Below, one piece after another: positions 27,713 through 29,772 of a DNA stretch of 29,772 nt. Numbering within the stretch: position 1 is the stretch's first letter; every line of letters starts with the position of its first letter. The stretch is from Deltaproteobacteria bacterium UBA7527. Lineage in GTDB: Bacteria; Desulfobacterota; Syntrophorhabdia; Syntrophorhabdales; Syntrophorhabdaceae. The translations under genes were made by a program, and so were the position numbers. The stretch lies in assembly GCA_002478225.1 (NCBI GenBank), contig DLMV01000065.1, positions 49,652-79,423 of the forward strand, written 5' to 3'. Under the pieces are notes generated by a model that made no database searches, was not told where the DNA came from, and saw only the letters and a list, made by a program, of their open reading frames with translations.

Positions 27713-29185
27713 ATGGCAGAGAAGAAGAAGGAGAAGAAAAAACTTACCACACGGAGTGGAGCCCCGGTTGTAGACAACCAGAACGTCATGACCGCGGGGC
27801 CTCGTGGTCCCCAACTGCTGCAGGATGTCTGGTTCCTTGAAAAGCTGGCGCACTTCGATCGGGAGGTGATCCCGGAGCGCCGCATGCACGCAAAAGGCTC
27901 CGGCGCATACGGCACATTTACCGTCACCCATGACATCACCAGGTATACGAGGGCAAAGATATTCTCGAAGATCGGGAAGAAGACGGACCTCTTTGTTCGC
28001 TTCTCCACGGTGGCAGGTGAAAGGGGCGCGGCCGACGCAGAGCGCGATATCCGCGGTTTCGCGATCAAGTTCTATACGGAAGAGGGGAACTGGGACCTTG
28101 TGGGGAACAACACGCCCGTGTTCTTCCTCCGCGACCCGCTCAAGTTCCCGGACCTCAACCACGCGGTCAAGCGCGACCCGCGCACAAACCTGCGCAGCGC
28201 CCTTAACAACTGGGACTTCTGGAGCTCGCTGCCCGAGGCGCTCCACCAGGTCACCATCGTCATGAGCGACCGGGGCATCCCCGCTACCTACCGTCACATG
28301 CACGGCTTCGGCAGCCACACGTTCAGCTTTATCAACGCGAAGAAGGAGCGGTACTGGGTGAAGTTCCACTTCCGCACCCAGCAGGGGATCAAGAACCTGA
28401 CGGATGCAGAGGCTGAGGCGGTCATCGGCAAGTGCCGTGAGAGCCACCAGCGCGATCTCTATGGAAGCATTGAGAAAGGCGACTTTCCCCGCTGGACCCT
28501 GTATGTCCAGATAATGCCCGAGAAGGAGGCCGCAACATACCACTTCCACCCCTTTGATCTTACAAAGGTCTGGCTGAAGAAGGATTATCCGTTGATCGAG
28601 GTGGGGGTCCTTGAACTGAACCGCAACCCGGAGAACTATTTTGCAGAGGTGGAACAGTCGGCCTTTAATCCAGCCCACGTTGTACCCGGCATAGGATTTT
28701 CACCTGACAAGATGCTCCAGGGAAGATTGTTCTCCTACGGCGATGCCCAGCGCTACCGCCTCGGCGTAAACCATCACCAGATCCCTGTCAATGCGCCCCG
28801 CTGCCCTTATCACAGCTACCATCGGGACGGCGCGATGAGGGTCGACGGGAATTACGGAAGCACCCTCGGCTACGAGCCCAACAGCTTCGGCGAATGGCAG
28901 GAACAGCCGGAATTTAAAGAGCCGCCTTTAGCCCTTGAAGGCGCCGCTGATCACTGGGATTTCCGCAAGGACGACAGCGACTACTACACACAGCCCGGTC
29001 TGCTCTTCCGCCTGATGAACGCGAAGCAGAAACAGGCTCTCTTTGACAATACGGCCCGGTCCATCGCAGAGGCAACGGACGAGATCAAGATCCGACACAT
29101 CGGCAACTGTCTCAAGGCTGATCCCGCCTACGGGGCTGGAGTGGCCAAGGCGATCGGCATCCCGCTCAGCAAGGTGCCTAAGTAA
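27713..29185 (+). CDS. katA: Monofunctional heme catalase (small-subunit type)
   Basis: A 490-residue catalase of the small-subunit clade. The catalytic His59 sits in MHAKGSGAYG, the distal Asn132 in VGNNTPVFF, and the proximal heme ligand Tyr342 in RLFSYGDAQRYRLG. The amino-terminal arm is Lys-rich. It dismutates hydrogen peroxide to water and oxygen in the cytoplasm. A strong AAAGGAGG precedes the ATG. It lies 138 bp after the PerR-like regulator and is preceded by a shared palindrome, so it is probably peroxide-inducible. The codons look richer in G/C at third positions than the neighbouring genes, which may mark transfer. The assignment is firm. Confidence 0.97.
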   Translation: MAEKKKEKKKLTTRSGAPVVDNQNVMTAGPRGPQLLQDVWFLEKLAHFDREVIPERRMHAKGSGAYGTFTVTHDITRYTRAKIFSKIGKKTDLFVRFSTVAGERGAADAERDIRGFAIKFYTEEGNWDLVGNNTPVFFLRDPLKFPDLNHAVKRDPRTNLRSALNNWDFWSSLPEALHQVTIVMSDRGIPATYRHMHGFGSHTFSFINAKKERYWVKFHFRTQQGIKNLTDAEAEAVIGKCRESHQRDLYGSIEKGDFPRWTLYVQIMPEKEAATYHFHPFDLTKVWLKKDYPLIEVGVLELNRNPENYFAEVEQSAFNPAHVVPGIGFSPDKMLQGRLFSYGDAQRYRLGVNHHQIPVNAPRCPYHSYHRDGAMRVDGNYGSTLGYEPNSFGEWQEQPEFKEPPLALEGAADHWDFRKDDSDYYTQPGLLFRLMNAKQKQALFDNTARSIAEATDEIKIRHIGNCLKADPAYGAGVAKAIGIPLSKVPK

Positions 29186-29191
29186 GTATGT

Positions 29192-29221
29192 AAAAAAGCG
29201 GGCGGTCATCGGACCGCCCGC
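29192..29221 (-). terminator. Terminator between catalase and acyl-CoA dehydrogenase genes
   Basis: GCGGGCGGTC (29198-29207), a 4-base loop and GACCGCCCGC (29212-29221) form a perfect 10-bp GC-rich stem. A6 at 29192-29197 gives a T-run on the minus strand, so it mainly ends the acyl-CoA dehydrogenase transcript. The catalase transcript would meet the same stem without a good U-tract. Confidence 0.85.
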
Positions 29222-29252
29222 CTCTATAAGCCATGAGCCATGAGCCGCCTTG

Positions 29253-29772
29253 CTAGAACACCTTCTTCAGGAGCTCGGCGGCGATGACCGCCTTCTCAAC
29301 CTCTTTAGAACCTTCGTAGATCTCCACGATCTTTGCATCACGGTAGAACCTCTGGATGTCGTACTCTGCGATGTACCCGTAGCCTCCATGGAGCTGGAGC
29401 GCCTCATTGGTGACGTATACGCCGGTCTCTCCTCCGAACCACTTCGCCATCGAGATAAGCGCGTGGTCGGGCTTGCCTTTATCTACGGAATAGGCTGCCC
29501 TCCAGTAAAGCCCCCGTGCGGCCTCTATGCGGGTTGCCATCTCCGCGAGCTTGAATTGGACTCCCTGAAGATAAGCCAGCGATGTTCCGAAGGCCTTTCT
29601 CTTCTTGACGTATGCGATGGCGAGCTCAAGGGCCCCCTGCGCGACGCCGACGCCCTGCGCCGCTACGTGGTTTCGCGTCTTGTTGAAGAAGTCCATGAGC
29701 TGGTAAAAGCCGTTCCCCTCTTTGCCGATGAGATTTGCAGCGGGGACCTCGATGTCGGTAAGGCTCAGCTCC
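29253..29772 (-). CDS. Acyl-CoA dehydrogenase, C-terminal part (5' end outside window)
   Basis: About 172 residues of the C-terminal helical domain of an acyl-CoA dehydrogenase. The frame stays open to the window edge; the Met at 29696 is internal, since LTDIEVPAANLIGKEGNGF precedes it. Visible family segments are RNHVAAQGVGVAQGALELAI, YVKKRKAFGTSLAYLQGVQFKLAEM, LHGGYGYIAEYDIQRFYRDAKI and IYEGSKEVEKAVIA. The Glu in IYEG is at the catalytic-base position. FAD-dependent alpha,beta-dehydrogenation of an acyl-CoA is expected; the chain length or branched/aromatic substrate cannot be told from this part. A strong terminator follows the stop codon. Confidence 0.93.
   Translation of the reverse strand, partial: ELSLTDIEVPAANLIGKEGNGFYQLMDFFNKTRNHVAAQGVGVAQGALELAIAYVKKRKAFGTSLAYLQGVQFKLAEMATRIEAARGLYWRAAYSVDKGKPDHALISMAKWFGGETGVYVTNEALQLHGGYGYIAEYDIQRFYRDAKIVEIYEGSKEVEKAVIAAELLKKVF

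Noticed and set aside
27569..28678. 369-codon minus-strand ORF antisense to the catalase
   Set aside because: It is a long antisense frame caused by GC-rich codon bias in katA. It shows no motif of its own, and the catalase catalytic residues are intact.

Overview
The window reads as one contiguous piece of a Gram-negative, probably anaerobic chromosome. An outer-membrane assembly lipoprotein fused to an LptA-like domain, a multiheme c-type cytochrome, a sigma-54 enhancer-binding protein and a split ATP synthase operon beginning with two b-type subunits suggest a member of the former Deltaproteobacteria (Desulfobacterota). A Syntrophorhabdus-like lineage is a guess. About 29 protein genes are visible. 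There are no rRNA or tRNA genes, no CRISPR array and no complete transposase gene.

Layout. 1-1415: a palindromic repeat, a cupin gene and a divergent stand-alone hisF homologue. 1416-1778: no convincing gene, but a 253-bp inverted-repeat element resembling a MITE. 1779-5477: the rRNA methyltransferase rlmI, a molybdopterin-oxidoreductase-fold protein without its expected molybdenum-ligand cysteine, thioredoxin, and the BamD-LptA fusion. 5523-7746: rsmG-parA-parB, a trio often found near the replication origin. 7747-8135: no gene, but a second copy of the palindromic repeat and a 17-bp tandem duplication. 8136-13828: atpF'-F-H-A-G-D-C, with no atpB or atpE, so the membrane a and c subunits must lie elsewhere. 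13961-14614: a nitroreductase.

14665-24680 is the most coherent system. A PAS/AAA+/Fis sigma-54 activator is divergent from a gene set that starts behind a near-consensus -24/-12 promoter. The set is a 3-hydroxybutyrate-dehydrogenase-like SDR, a complete five-part Liv/HAAT-type ABC importer, an acetoacetate-CoA ligase and an AcuB-like CBS-ACT protein. Read together, these genes could import a short hydroxy- or keto-acid, oxidise 3-hydroxybutyrate to acetoacetate, activate it to acetoacetyl-CoA and tune the ligase. I infer the substrate from the two enzymes; the transporter itself does not reveal it.

24787-26950 (minus strand) holds a periplasmic rhodanese and a multiheme cytochrome whose reading frame is cut by a single in-frame TGA. 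27122-29185 pairs a PerR-like Fur-family regulator, with two altered metal-ligand positions, and a monofunctional catalase. Both promoter regions carry the same palindrome. The window ends inside an acyl-CoA dehydrogenase gene on the minus strand.
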